Source of the DNA: Flemingiibacterium sp045586505
GTDB taxonomy: Bacteria > Bacillota > Clostridia > Oscillospirales > CAG-272
DNA: 64,000 bases
Reading direction: 5' to 3'
Assembly (NCBI GenBank): GCA_045586505.1
Contig: JAZNAL010000006.1
Location: forward strand, 39,191-103,190
Positions within the stretch are counted from its first letter, which is position 1. Each line of letters opens with the position of its first letter. The position numbers and the translations under genes were made by a program. Below the pieces are notes generated by a model. That model had not been told where the DNA came from and searched no databases. It saw only the letters and a list, made by a program, of their open reading frames with translations. Below, in pieces: positions 1 to 8,947 of this stretch.

Positions 1-82
1 CACCCGTCACGGTTAGATTCTTCCGATCCGAGATGTAGATTATATGACGCTTGGCTTGATTTTCGATTTTTTCTGTATTCAT
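1..82 (-). CDS. yabP: Sporulation protein YabP, N-terminal fragment (cut by window edge)
   Basis: Only the first 27 codons lie in the window. The translation contains the stretch RHIIYISDRKNLTVTG, which matches the conserved opening of YabP (His-x-x-x-x-x-Asp-Arg, then the Val-Thr-Gly motif). YabP is a small protein of the YabP/YqfC family made in the mother cell during spore formation; its biochemical role is not established. The ATG at 82 is preceded by an AGAGGTG ribosome site about seven bases upstream. It follows rqcP on the same strand, exactly the yabO-yabP order of Bacillus and Clostridia, which makes the call firm although the gene is truncated. Confidence 0.8.
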   Translation of the reverse strand, partial: MNTEKIENQAKRHIIYISDRKNLTVTG

Positions 83-148
83 CCGAAACACCTCTGCCAT
101 AATGGTTTTGTATAACCATATATATGGCAGAGGAGCCGCAGATATACG

Positions 149-391
149 TCACGAAATAACTTCGTACATAGAAGCCGCGTCCGCCTTAGCGGTGAACTCG
201 CGTACATCCACAACTTTTATCTTGGTAGTACGAGCACCGAAGGTGATCTCGATTACGTCGCCTTCTTTTACATCGTAGGATGCCTTTGCAGGGCGGCCGT
301 TTACCGAAACGTGTTGTGAATCGCAGGCTTCATTGGCGACCGTACGCCTTTTTATAAGGCGGGACACCTTGAGAAACTTATCAAGTCTCAT
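149..391 (-). CDS. rqcP: S4-domain ribosome quality control protein RqcP (YabO)
   Basis: An 80-residue protein starting MRLDKFLKVSRLIKRR, the near-invariant opening of the YabO/RqcP/Hsp15 S4 RNA-binding family, with the expected VSVNG and KASYDVK motifs of the S4 fold. RqcP works with RqcH on stalled 50S subunits, helping C-terminal alanine tailing of incomplete chains (known from B. subtilis). An in-frame ATG 23 codons upstream exists, but family alignment supports the start at 391. The ribosome site there is weak. It lies between hup and yabP in the conserved yab cluster. Confidence 0.9.
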   Translation of the reverse strand: MRLDKFLKVSRLIKRRTVANEACDSQHVSVNGRPAKASYDVKEGDVIEITFGARTTKIKVVDVREFTAKADAASMYEVIS

Positions 392-483
392 GTAGAATAC
401 CATGAAATATCCATCGGCATCAAGTAGGGCGATTTGAGAATCCCCAAATGCGTGGAGCATCGGATGCCGAAGAATTTCGAGAA

Positions 484-759
484 TTACTTGTTGAGCTTAG
501 CCTTGAGGGACTTGCCGGAGGTGAAAGCAAGGCGCTTGGAAGCAGCGATGGTGATGGTCTCGCGGGTTGCGGGGTTGATACCGGTTCTCGCGGGGCGATC
601 CTTAACCTCGAAGGTACCGAAGCCTACGATCTGAACCTTCTCGCCTGCGAGGATAGCATCCTCAATGCCAGCAAGTGCAGCGTTAACTACAGTCTCAACG
701 TCCTTCTTCTTGAGACCGGTCTCCTTGGTTACTTTTTCGATAAGAGTTGTCTTGTTCAT
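484..759 (-). CDS. hup: HU family DNA-binding protein
   Basis: A 91-residue histone-like protein of standard HU length. It shows the N-terminal helices (MNKTTLIEKVTKETGLKKKD), the GFGTFEV strand and the DNA-embracing arm with RPARTGINPATRE, followed by the C-terminal helix rich in lysine. HU dimers bend and compact DNA in the nucleoid. A hup gene next to the yabN/yabO cluster is common in Firmicutes (established). It has its own strong promoter about 60 bases upstream, so it is probably transcribed at high level independently of mazG; rqcP and yabP follow on the same strand. Confidence 0.96.
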   Translation of the reverse strand: MNKTTLIEKVTKETGLKKKDVETVVNAALAGIEDAILAGEKVQIVGFGTFEVKDRPARTGINPATRETITIAASKRLAFTSGKSLKAKLNK

Positions 760-815
760 TGGTTTACGTCCTTTCTAAATATTTTTAATAATACCGCAAT
801 TTATTCGGTATATAA

Positions 816-844
816 ATTATAACATTATTTTTCGCATATTACAA
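816..844 (-). promoter_or_regulatory. Sigma-A-type promoter of hup
   Basis: On the minus strand TTGTAA and TATAAT are separated by exactly 17 bases, followed about 60 bases later by the AAAGGA ribosome site of hup. Between it and mazG lies an A/T-rich palindrome (846-873) that could end mazG transcripts. Confidence 0.65.
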
Positions 845-929
845 TACTTTTTTGAAAAAATTTTCAAAAAAGTGCCTTATTTTCGGGATTTTTTTGATAT
901 TTCGCACGATAAATGCCATTTACTTCCAT

Positions 930-1622
930 TCATTGGTCGATTTTTTCGTCGGAAGCGGTCAAAACCAGCTCATCACAGGCATCGGAAAGCGCCTTTTCGC
1001 AGTCGATTCCGTATGCGCGGGCAAGCTTTACGGTATCAAAAAGCATGGCGCCGATACGCTTTTCCATGTCTTCGCTATCACCAAAAGAGGAACGGAGTGA
1101 CTCTGACTCATCTTTAATATAGCCTAACTTCTGAGCCTTATTACAGAGCTTGTCCGCACGGATAAGCGCGGGCAGCGAGTGGGACACCGAATCCAGCACC
1201 TCGCGGTCAGACCTCTGATGCTTCTCCACCACCTTGATCTTATCCCAATTTTTAAGCACCTCCTCCGAGGTGTCCGCCTTCACGTCGGCGAAGATGTGCG
1301 GGTGGCGGAGGATAAGCTTCTTGCAGATACCGTCCGCTACATCGTCAAGATTAAACTTCCCTGCCTCCTCGGCAATACGCGCGTGGAATATGACCTGGAG
1401 CATGAGATCCCCCAGCTCCTCACACATGAGAGTCTTGTTGTCGGTATCAATAGCTTCAACCACCTCATAGGTCTCCTCAATAAGGTTGCGACGGATGGAT
1501 TTATGATCCTGCTCGCGGTCCCAAGGACATCCCCCAGGCGCGCGCAGGATCTCCATGATCTCACGCAGGTCTGATACAGTATAGCTTGTTTTCTTTTTTA
1601 ATGCTTCAATCCGGTTTTGCAT
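930..1622 (-). CDS. mazG: Nucleoside triphosphate pyrophosphohydrolase MazG (YabN-type)
   Basis: A 230-residue protein that hydrolyses (d)NTPs to NMP and pyrophosphate, a house-cleaning and stringent-response modulating role. The APGGCPWDREQ motif near residue 30 is typical of MazG, and the metal-binding acidic signature follows (EETYEVVEA, then EELGDLMLQ). A weaker second MazG-like half follows at about residues 130-225. B. subtilis YabN carries an extra N-terminal methylase domain that is absent here. The AAAGGA ribosome site before the ATG at 1622 fixes the start. It sits between the yabM-like flippase and hup. Confidence 0.92.
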   Translation of the reverse strand: MQNRIEALKKKTSYTVSDLREIMEILRAPGGCPWDREQDHKSIRRNLIEETYEVVEAIDTDNKTLMCEELGDLMLQVIFHARIAEEAGKFNLDDVADGICKKLILRHPHIFADVKADTSEEVLKNWDKIKVVEKHQRSDREVLDSVSHSLPALIRADKLCNKAQKLGYIKDESESLRSSFGDSEDMEKRIGAMLFDTVKLARAYGIDCEKALSDACDELVLTASDEKIDQ

Positions 1623-1682
1623 TTTTCTACATCCTTTCGCTTATGTTTTGATCTATTATCCATCAATTTATTGTTGGGCGAT

Positions 1683-3200
1683 TCATAAATTACCCCTACT
1701 TTTATTCCTATGATTCTCCATCACCGCGACCAGCGAAAAATACCCGCACGCCGCAATACCGATAGCGACTACAGTTCCCGTAATTGGATACACCATCACC
1801 GCCGCACCCACGGCAAGCGCCGACGCTGTCAGCGGCTTCAGGTAAGCACCAAGTCCCATACAGCGGGACAGCGGTGTCATAGAAGCAATAGCTATGACCG
1901 AGATCACCGTCGACACGAGGTAGCATAAAAACGTGGATACAGGGGTTGCGTATTTGCCAAGCAATGGTGTCAGCGCCCAGGTAGCACCAAGCTTCACCGC
2001 CGCACCACACAGCATGGCGTACAACGGCACACGCTCGTGCCCGCTCGCCTGCAGTATTGTATTTGTTAGTCCCAGCATACATAGGAGCATAGATGATGGC
2101 GCAAGCAGTGTCAAAAGCATGGCACCGCGCTCTGCCACATCGTCCGCAAAAAATAACAACAGTATAGGTTCCGACATTGCCGCAAGTCCAACGGCGCAAG
2201 GAATCGCGATGACCGCCGTTGTTTTGACTGCGTTTTTTGTAAGCTCTTCGGCTTTATCCCTTGCGCCCAATGCCAGCGCCGCCGACAGAGACGGTAAAAG
2301 CGCGTAAGCGATGGGCATGGTCAGCACGGGCGGCAGATTGAACATAGGCACCGCCAGCGAGGAATAATTTCCCCAGATCGCCGCGGTCTCAGTCTGTGAC
2401 AGCCCCGCCGCGTGAAGGCTTCGGGTCATGATCAGAGAATCAATGAGATTCGCAAGGCTCATTACCGAGGAGGAAAGCGTAATAGGAAGTGCGGCGTGAA
2501 TAAGCCGTCCCGCGTGTAAACGTCTCGGCGTGGGATCGGGGTCTCCCCCACGCTTTTTCGAAAGCAGGAACGCTATATACAGAGTAACCATCCCCGCCGC
2601 AACTCCTACGGTGATGCCCGCTGCGGCGTAAGCCGCCGCCACGGGGATGCTTTTGCCCTCATTTACGGCGTGATACGCCAGTGCAACGCCCAGCGCCACT
2701 TTTCCCACCGCCTCTACCACCTGCGACACCGAGTGGGGTACAAGATCGCCAAAGCCCTGAAAGTACCCTCGGAGTGCCGCCGATTGGCAGACAAAAAGGA
2801 GCGTGGGTGCCACTGCTGCAATGGCGGGAGCGGAGTCCTCAACCCGCATCAGGTGCGAGATGGGTCCCGACCCGAATATGAGCACCCCACATCCCACAAT
2901 ACCAACTGTAGTGAAGATCCCAAGCGCGGTAGTAAACAGTTTCATTGCGCCGTCACGGCGGGATCTTTCGGGAAGTCTTGCAATAAGCATGGATGCCGCT
3001 GCGGGGAGTCCCGCCGCTGAAAGCATATAAAGCCATGTAAACAGCGTATACGCGCTGTTAAAGTAACCCATTCCCTCCTCACCTATAAGCGAGGTCAGCG
3101 GGATCTTGAAAAGTAGACCTGCCGCCTTCACAATAAGGCTTGACACGGTCATGAGTATAACGCCACGGGACAAACTGTGAGGTAATTTGAGTTTTTTCAA
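1683..3200 (-). CDS. yabM: MOP-superfamily flippase, YabM/SpoVB-like
   Basis: A 505-residue polytopic membrane protein with about 14 hydrophobic segments. It belongs by sequence character to the SpoVB/MurJ group of polyprenyl-oligosaccharide flippases (early residues LFKIPLTSLIGEEGMGYFNSAY are typical). SpoVB-type proteins export lipid-linked murein or polysaccharide precursors, often for the spore cortex. Position upstream of mazG-hup-rqcP-yabP matches YabM of Bacillus, so YabM is preferred over SpoVB proper. The start appears to be TTG at 3200, and its GGGAG ribosome site lies inside a hairpin (3210-3241). Substrate is not deducible from sequence. Confidence 0.85.
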   Translation of the reverse strand: MKKLKLPHSLSRGVILMTVSSLIVKAAGLLFKIPLTSLIGEEGMGYFNSAYTLFTWLYMLSAAGLPAAASMLIARLPERSRRDGAMKLFTTALGIFTTVGIVGCGVLIFGSGPISHLMRVEDSAPAIAAVAPTLLFVCQSAALRGYFQGFGDLVPHSVSQVVEAVGKVALGVALAYHAVNEGKSIPVAAAYAAAGITVGVAAGMVTLYIAFLLSKKRGGDPDPTPRRLHAGRLIHAALPITLSSSVMSLANLIDSLIMTRSLHAAGLSQTETAAIWGNYSSLAVPMFNLPPVLTMPIAYALLPSLSAALALGARDKAEELTKNAVKTTAVIAIPCAVGLAAMSEPILLLFFADDVAERGAMLLTLLAPSSMLLCMLGLTNTILQASGHERVPLYAMLCGAAVKLGATWALTPLLGKYATPVSTFLCYLVSTVISVIAIASMTPLSRCMGLGAYLKPLTASALAVGAAVMVYPITGTVVAIGIAACGYFSLVAVMENHRNKSRGNL

Positions 3201-3209
3201 TACAAACGA

Positions 3210-3241
3210 CTCCCGTCAACGCACAGCCTTGCCGACGGGAG
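3210..3241 (-). promoter_or_regulatory. Hairpin sequestering the yabM ribosome binding site
   Basis: On the minus strand CTCCCGTC and GACGGGAG form an 8-bp GC-rich stem with a 16-base loop between the mtaD stop and the yabM start. The GGGAG of the downstream arm is the only ribosome site for the TTG start nine bases later. It may damp translation or couple it to mtaD; it has no T-run and is not a good terminator. Confidence 0.5.
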
Positions 3242-3248
3242 CTAGTTA

Positions 3249-4550
3249 TCAGTCAAAGTAGTGCGCGATAGTGTGCTTTGCGCGTGTGCGAAGCTTTTCG
3301 ACGTCCAAAGTTTTGTATTCGCCATTCTCATAGAGTATTTTACCGTCGCACATGGTGAGATAAACGTCCCGCGAGTCAGCGGAAAACGCAACGGCGGCAT
3401 AGGGATCATATACGGGGATGTTGTTTAATTCGTCAAGGTCTATAAGGATAATATCCGCTCTTGCGCCCACCTCGATCTTTCCGCAGTCGGGTCTGGACTG
3501 GGAGATCGCACCCGCTTCCCATGCCATCTTACAGATGTCGGTTGTCTTGATGATGTCCGCCTTGTAGTTTACACCCTTGTGAATGAGCGCAGCGGTCTGA
3601 AGCTCGCGAAGAACGGAAAGCGCGTTGTTGGATGCCGCGCCGTCGGTACCCAGGGCAACATTTACACCGTGATCAAGCATAGCGCGGACAGGTGCCACAC
3701 CGCTTGCCAGCTTTAAGTTGCTGACGGGATTGTGTGCGACAGTGACACGATTCACAGCCATCAGCTCCATATCCCGCTCGGTGACCCATACGCAGTGCGC
3801 CGCAGTGGCGGAAGAGGTCGCCGAGGGAACGAGAATGCCGCAGTCGGTGAGAAACTCCACGGGGGTCTTACCGCCGTGGCGCTCCATGCAGACTTCATGC
3901 TCGCTCTTTGTCTCCGAAACGTGTACCTGCATACCAAGATCGCGGGAATGGGTATACTCCGCCACCTCGCGAAGATAACCTTCCTTGTTTGTATACTCCG
4001 CGTGAACGGACATATCGACGCGTATGCGTCCGTCGCCTTCCCCATGGAACTCGTCAACGAGCTTCACAGCTTCCTCAAAGCGGGAATCACCCTTTATTGT
4101 AGCATCGTCCGCAAATGATACAAGACAGCGGGAAATATTCGCCTTGACGCCAAGCTCAAGAGCCGCCTTAGCGGTCTCATCGCAGAAGAAATACATATCC
4201 GAGAAGGACACAACGCCGCCGCGGATCATCTCCGCTATGGCAAGCTCAGTACCCACTCTGACGGACTCGGGAGTAAGTCTGTCCTCGGCGGGATAGATCT
4301 TTTCCTCAAGCCAGCGCTGGAGAGGCAGATCCTCGCCGATACCGCGGAACAGCGTCATCGCGGCATGACAGTGTGTATTATAGAAAGCGGGAGTCAGCAG
4401 CTTGTTTTCGCAGTCGATAATGCGATCGAAATCGCCCTGCTCAGCTTTACCGATATGTGTAATATGCGCTCCGTCCACGGTTAAGTCGGTATCTTTAAGA
4501 TATCCGCCGTCCGGAGTCAGTACCTGCGCATTTTTAAATAGGATCTTCAT
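3249..4550 (-). CDS. mtaD: 5-methylthioadenosine/S-adenosylhomocysteine deaminase (amidohydrolase)
   Basis: A 433-residue metal-dependent amidohydrolase of the ATZ/TRZ-MtaD group. The metal motif NTHCH lies at residues 58-62, with later ligands and catalytic residues in HVSETKSE, AAHCVWV and LGTDGAASNN. Such enzymes deaminate adenosine thioethers (SAH, MTA) to inosyl products, feeding methyl-cycle waste into purine salvage. A purine nucleoside phosphorylase lies about 2.6 kb upstream on the same strand, which supports a purine role. Other deaminated substrates cannot be excluded. Length is normal for the family. Confidence 0.88.
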   Translation of the reverse strand: MKILFKNAQVLTPDGGYLKDTDLTVDGAHITHIGKAEQGDFDRIIDCENKLLTPAFYNTHCHAAMTLFRGIGEDLPLQRWLEEKIYPAEDRLTPESVRVGTELAIAEMIRGGVVSFSDMYFFCDETAKAALELGVKANISRCLVSFADDATIKGDSRFEEAVKLVDEFHGEGDGRIRVDMSVHAEYTNKEGYLREVAEYTHSRDLGMQVHVSETKSEHEVCMERHGGKTPVEFLTDCGILVPSATSSATAAHCVWVTERDMELMAVNRVTVAHNPVSNLKLASGVAPVRAMLDHGVNVALGTDGAASNNALSVLRELQTAALIHKGVNYKADIIKTTDICKMAWEAGAISQSRPDCGKIEVGARADIILIDLDELNNIPVYDPYAAVAFSADSRDVYLTMCDGKILYENGEYKTLDVEKLRTRAKHTIAHYFD

Positions 4551-4568
4551 AATTTATACCTCCGTTTA

Positions 4569-4910
4569 TCATTCCTGCGTATATTCATCAAGCAGCTTTT
4601 CCACTACCGACACGAAATTCTCCTCCGCGCCGTAGGAAAAGCTTAAAAAGCTACCGTTGCCGCCGCCCGCACCGATAGCGGTAACATAGGCATTGTCATC
4701 GTCGCCGACGACCTCAAGTGTTAAGGAAGCGCGGCTGGAGTTGCGCATATAAAACTTATCGTAAACGTAAAGCCTGACCGTTACGCCGCCGAATCTTGCC
4801 GCCGAGGAATCCACAAGCTCTACGGACATTCCCGAGGCGCGGATACCTTCGTCAAGATACCTTGCTAGCGTCGAGGCTGCGGTTCTAAGCTTTCTTTCGT
4901 GCTTTGCCAT
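4569..4910 (-). CDS. Small conserved protein, DUF6054-like
   Basis: A 113-residue protein without signal peptide or membrane segments. It starts MAKHERKL, carries a VTVRLYVYDKFYMR strand region, then LEVVGDDDNAYVTAIGAGGG, and ends in an amphipathic helix. This pattern recalls the DUF6054 family of Clostridia as I remember it; I could not confirm by search. Function unknown. It lies 18 bases before mtaD and 39 bases after a large uncharacterised gene, so the three are likely co-transcribed. Confidence 0.75.
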   Translation of the reverse strand: MAKHERKLRTAASTLARYLDEGIRASGMSVELVDSSAARFGGVTVRLYVYDKFYMRNSSRASLTLEVVGDDDNAYVTAIGAGGGNGSFLSFSYGAEENFVSVVEKLLDEYTQE

Positions 4911-4949
4911 TTTTGTTTCCTTTCTATATCTATTCTCTGCGGCTGGTAT

Positions 4950-6842
4950 TTATTCATCCGCAGCCGGATCTTCGTCCTCGGTGGGTACTTCTTCCCCATC
5001 GCAGTCATCCTTCTTGTCAAGCTCCATTTGAAGCTGTTTTGCGATGCCTTCAAACAGCGCCGCCATCATCTCTGCCGGGTTGTTGCTTTTCTTACCGCCA
5101 AGGGTGCTTACAATGTTGGTAAGCGCATTTGGATCAAACGCCTCAGGCTCAAAATAATAAGGATACTGCGGGAACGGACGCATAAACGTCATACAGGGCG
5201 GCGTCGGACCGCTTGTGCAGAAGGTGGCACCGGGTGCATGGGGGTCGGGAGCCGATTCTCTCATGGCCTCATCATACCAATCCTCAACACTGATAGAGGT
5301 ACGAAGTATTTCGCGGAAGGCTTCCACGTCCTCGTGGCTTTTTGATGCCATTGCGAAGCGGCAGACCTCATCGAGTATGTAGACTTCCGCCTCGGCACGG
5401 TACAGCCCGTTCTCCATGCCTCCGTCAATATAGCGTACCACAGATGTGCCGCCTATGTCGAAGGTTTCGATGTCGGATACACTTCCCTTTGCAAAATTGT
5501 TACCGAGTGGGGACTCGCTTCCGTCACCGTGATAGTTGTAGGTGATCTCCACCATGAGCTTGAAGCCGTTATTCGGGTCGCCGTGGAAGAATATCTCCTC
5601 GCCCCTTGCAAGCTCCTCGCGAAGGAGCGTTCCCGACAGCTTGAAGCGGCGCAGATAGTGTCCGAAGCCGTAGGCGATCTCGCCCCTTGCATAACCCGGC
5701 TCATAGTGAAGCGGGTAGTCCGGATTCTTTGAAAAATCCTTCATGGGGCGATCATTGTAGGAGCACAGCCTTTTGTAAAGCTCCTTCGGGAAAGGAACGC
5801 CCTCGCCGTGAGAAAGGATCATTTCAAGGCAATTTTCGCAGTCGCCGATGACGAACATCTCCTGCACATTAAAGCTCGAGTCTTTTCCACCCACAGTGCT
5901 GTTCCAGATGATATTCAGTGCTTCTCTGAGGTAAAAATCCCAGCCGTCGGTTGGTGTATTGCGTGTAAGAAAATATCGGTCACACACGTAGGAGAAGCCG
6001 TAGGCTTCGATCTCGGAGAGGAGCTTTGCGATATCGTATCTGCCAAAGGTAGTTACGAGCGAGCCGGGGATAAATTCAGGCTCGAAGGTATCGATACCCC
6101 ATCCAAGATAAGCGGGCAGGCCGTCGCGATTGTCATTGACGGCGTAGGCAAACTGTTGTGCAAGGGGCGCGTAAAATCCTCGGCGGAGCTTTTCGAAATC
6201 ACGATCCTCGGTATAGGAAAAATCGGGGCTTTCGATGAAGCTGATAGTCGCCGAAAGATGCAGCGCAAGCGCCTCAGCAAGCTCTACAGTCTCCGCATAT
6301 ATGCCCGCCCCCGCAAAGCTGCAGTCAATGTCGCCGGAAAGCGAAGGTGCACACGGGGCATAGAAAATATCAAGAAAGGCATTTGAGCCAAGAAATGCGG
6401 TAATACCGTCATCCTCGGTATTAACGTCGCATTGATTATTGTCAAAAAAGCTACAGATCCGTTCGCTAAGATCCTCGGCTTTAAGCCCATCCATGGTAAA
6501 CATCAGCCGCACGATGGGAAGTTCATCCTCGGGTGGCGGCAGTGTATCAAGAAAGGCAAGATCGTTGTCGGACGAACCTTCAAATATGTTCTCGCCGTCG
6601 GAATTTCTGATGGTCACCGAAAGCTCTCCCGCAAGGTTTCGAAGGAACCAATCAGTTTCGGTAGGACTTGCATCCTTCACGTCGATAGCCAGGATTATCC
6701 CCCCACCCGGTTCGCTGACAGCAGGCAGGTACAGACATGAGCCCTTATATAAAATAAGCTTGGTCACCCGCTCCACCGCCTGTGCGCAGGAGGTTATATC
6801 AAGTGGCAGATCGGGACGTGTTAGTATATAATAATCGGTCAT
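4950..6842 (-). CDS. Large acidic cytosolic protein of unknown function
   Basis: A 630-residue protein that I do not recognise. It has no signal peptide or convincing membrane segment. Composition is acidic, with an Asp/Glu-rich tail after about residue 600. Aromatic-rich stretches such as DYPLHYEPGYARGEIAYGFG and a Pro-rich patch (MRPFPQYPYYFEP) stand out. The start is placed at the ATG at 6842 because CGGAGA lies five to seven bases upstream; an ATG six codons earlier lacks a ribosome site. It leads a probable operon with the DUF6054-like gene and mtaD, but no shared function follows from that. Confidence 0.8.
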   Translation of the reverse strand: MTDYYILTRPDLPLDITSCAQAVERVTKLILYKGSCLYLPAVSEPGGGIILAIDVKDASPTETDWFLRNLAGELSVTIRNSDGENIFEGSSDNDLAFLDTLPPPEDELPIVRLMFTMDGLKAEDLSERICSFFDNNQCDVNTEDDGITAFLGSNAFLDIFYAPCAPSLSGDIDCSFAGAGIYAETVELAEALALHLSATISFIESPDFSYTEDRDFEKLRRGFYAPLAQQFAYAVNDNRDGLPAYLGWGIDTFEPEFIPGSLVTTFGRYDIAKLLSEIEAYGFSYVCDRYFLTRNTPTDGWDFYLREALNIIWNSTVGGKDSSFNVQEMFVIGDCENCLEMILSHGEGVPFPKELYKRLCSYNDRPMKDFSKNPDYPLHYEPGYARGEIAYGFGHYLRRFKLSGTLLREELARGEEIFFHGDPNNGFKLMVEITYNYHGDGSESPLGNNFAKGSVSDIETFDIGGTSVVRYIDGGMENGLYRAEAEVYILDEVCRFAMASKSHEDVEAFREILRTSISVEDWYDEAMRESAPDPHAPGATFCTSGPTPPCMTFMRPFPQYPYYFEPEAFDPNALTNIVSTLGGKKSNNPAEMMAALFEGIAKQLQMELDKKDDCDGEEVPTEDEDPAADE

Positions 6843-7149
6843 TACTGTTCTCCGTTGCATTCATATGTAATCATAAATAATTATATCATACAATAAAGGA
6901 AAATTCAATAGAGGAAACAAATATATTCGGCTTAAATGGGAATTTGCTATTAAAAACTGCAGGGGCGATCTTTGGTCACCCGCTCTTTAAAAAACTGATT
7001 GTATGAACGGGCGACCAAAGGTCGCCCCTGCGGGGTTCCGATCGGTCTTATTAAACTATAATTCTACAGTATTCGGGTATTTGTGGATAGTTTTGCGAAG
7101 CAAAGTCGGCGATGGCTACAAATGCCAATGCGTGAAAAGTAATTTAACG
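6843..7149. other. Intergenic region, one palindromic repeat, no gene seen
   Basis: About 300 bases between the punA-like gene and the 630-residue unknown protein. The only structured element is the long palindrome at 6959-7031. The remaining sequence is A/T-rich with no ORF carrying a ribosome site. Confidence 0.6.
6959..7031. repeat. Intergenic palindromic repeat (GGGGCGAYC family)
   Basis: Two 24-base arms are inverted copies with only two wobble-type differences, separated by 25 bases. The outer core GCAGGGGCGA..TTTGGTC resembles the elements at 51415-51481 and 57427-57493. Confidence 0.7.
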
Positions 7150-8001
7150 CTACGCCCTCTCGATAACGTCTGAAAGCAGTTCCTTGAATCGCTCTGATAT
7201 GGTAGCGGCGGTGTCAAGCACCTCACTCTCGGTGAGGGTGGCGCCTGTGATGCCTGCCGCCATATTGGAGACGCAGGAGATGCAGAGAACGCGGATACCT
7301 ACCTGTGCTGCGAAGATGACCTCGGCGGCGGTGGACATTCCCACAAGATTCGCCCCAAGCAGCTTCAGCGCACGAATCTCGGCAGGTGTCTCATACTGGG
7401 GGCCCGCCATGTAGGCGTATACGCCTTCCTTTAAGGTAAATCCACGCTTTGCGGCGGATTCAAGGGCGATGCGGCGAAGTTCCTTGTCAAACACCGACTG
7501 CATATCGAAAAAGCGCTCGCCGAATTCGGGAATATTCGCCCCACGCATAGGGGAATCGGGAGCTAATTTGATCTGATCGGTCACAAGCACCAGGTCGCCG
7601 GGGTTAAGCTCACGGGTATCGTTGTAGCCGATACCGCCCGCGGCGTTGGTAATGATGAGCTTTTCGATGCCAAGCAGCTTAAATACGCCCACTGGGTATG
7701 CAGTCTGCCACATTTCCCAGCCTTCATAGTAATGGAAGCGACCGTTCATACAGAGCACTGTCTTTGTAACGCCGCCCTCATAGGTGAGCCGCCCGCAGAC
7801 AAGCTCGCCCTTCTGATAGGATACGGTGGAGGTGGGAAAATGGGGGATGTGGCAGTATGGTATGACCTTCTTATCCGAAAGCCTTTCCGCAAATTCACCA
7901 AGCCCCGAGCCAAGAATCACGGCAATATCGGGGATGACTCCGATGGCGTTTCTTATATATTCCGCGGATTCGCGGTAGTCACTGTAAACTGCCTTTGTCA
8001 T
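7150..8001 (-). CDS. punA: Purine nucleoside phosphorylase, family 1
   Basis: A 283-residue enzyme that cleaves purine ribonucleosides with phosphate to base and ribose-1-phosphate. It shows the phosphate-binding VILGSGLGEF motif near residue 30, ITNAAGGIGYN, the family signature AGPQYETPAEIR and LVGMSTAAE. This is the trimeric PNP-I type (PunA/DeoD2) rather than hexameric DeoD. The start at 8001 is chosen because AAAGGA lies just upstream; the ATG six codons earlier overlaps that ribosome site. The uridine-kinase-like gene lies 40 bases upstream, so the two make a nucleoside salvage pair. Confidence 0.92.
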   Translation of the reverse strand: MTKAVYSDYRESAEYIRNAIGVIPDIAVILGSGLGEFAERLSDKKVIPYCHIPHFPTSTVSYQKGELVCGRLTYEGGVTKTVLCMNGRFHYYEGWEMWQTAYPVGVFKLLGIEKLIITNAAGGIGYNDTRELNPGDLVLVTDQIKLAPDSPMRGANIPEFGERFFDMQSVFDKELRRIALESAAKRGFTLKEGVYAYMAGPQYETPAEIRALKLLGANLVGMSTAAEVIFAAQVGIRVLCISCVSNMAAGITGATLTESEVLDTAATISERFKELLSDVIERA

Positions 8002-8041
8002 TTTTAGTTCCTTTCTCATCTGCGGTCAGACCGCAAAGGGC

Positions 8042-8947
8042 TCATTCACCGATAAATTCCCGCAGTACCGACTTTTTAGGCACAAGCGCAGGATCTATAG
8101 CAGGAAGCGATTCAAGTCTGCGCGAAAGCTCGTATGCCTTCGGGAAATATACACTTTCATCCGGCACCTTTTGAAGCAGCTCCGGAAGAACACTGCGCAT
8201 TATAAACACCTCGTATTCCATAAACGAGTTGATCTTTATATCAACCGTGTCCGCGTATGGAAGTATGGATTTATCCTCATTCGCCGCAACGGAGCGCCAG
8301 AGGAAGAAGGTAAACTCAGGGGCGGCACCGCGGAAGTTGTAGTCGCGGATGAGTCGGCGCATGAGCCGAAGCTCTCGCTTACCGAAATACACGCCGTTAA
8401 TTTCAAGATCATCCTCCACCGAGATGTACACGGACTTATAGCTGTCACCGAAAAGCGCAGTGACCTCGGGATAGATCGCCTGTATGCCCTCGAAGATAAA
8501 AACGCAGTGGTCGTTGGGATCCACGTGCTCGAAGTGCGTGCACTTCCCTAGAGCGAAATCGTAAACGGGAAGCTCGGTGGGCTCCCCCGCAATGATGCTG
8601 GCTGTACGCTCGCGCAAGAGATCGAGGTCGATGGCATCCACGGAATCGTAGTCAATACTACCGTTTTTCATGATCGCCTCGCGGTCGAGAGTGTCGCGCT
8701 CACGGAAAAAGTTGTCGATGGAAATTAGGTGCACCTCAAATCCGCAGGCAGTAAGATCGGCGGTCAGCTTTGCGGCGGTGGTGGTCTTTCCCGAGCAGGT
8801 AGGCCCCGACAGCGCGATAATCTTCGCTCCGCTCTCTATTATTTCACGGCACACCTCGTTGAGTCGCGTCTCGAAGCGCTCCTCACACACGTCCACGAAG
8901 GATTTGGTTTCTTTTGGATTTGTAAAGTTCTTGCTTAGCTTGATCAT
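8042..8947 (-). CDS. Uridine kinase / phosphoribulokinase-family protein
   Basis: About 301 residues. The P-loop lies at IIALSGPTCSGKTTTAAKL (roughly residues 43-61 from the chosen start), then ISIDNFF and a Walker B-like VFIFEGIQAIYPE. This layout is that of the P-loop uridine kinase/PRK family, which phosphorylates uridine or cytidine. The C-terminal part is longer than in classical Udk (about 210 residues), as in the threonyl-tRNA-synthetase-derived nucleoside kinase-like group, so the substrate is uncertain. Start at 8947 has AAGGAAG ten bases upstream; the longer form lacks a site. Coupled with punA. Confidence 0.8.
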   Translation of the reverse strand: MIKLSKNFTNPKETKSFVDVCEERFETRLNEVCREIIESGAKIIALSGPTCSGKTTTAAKLTADLTACGFEVHLISIDNFFRERDTLDREAIMKNGSIDYDSVDAIDLDLLRERTASIIAGEPTELPVYDFALGKCTHFEHVDPNDHCVFIFEGIQAIYPEVTALFGDSYKSVYISVEDDLEINGVYFGKRELRLMRRLIRDYNFRGAAPEFTFFLWRSVAANEDKSILPYADTVDIKINSFMEYEVFIMRSVLPELLQKVPDESVYFPKAYELSRRLESLPAIDPALVPKKSVLREFIGE

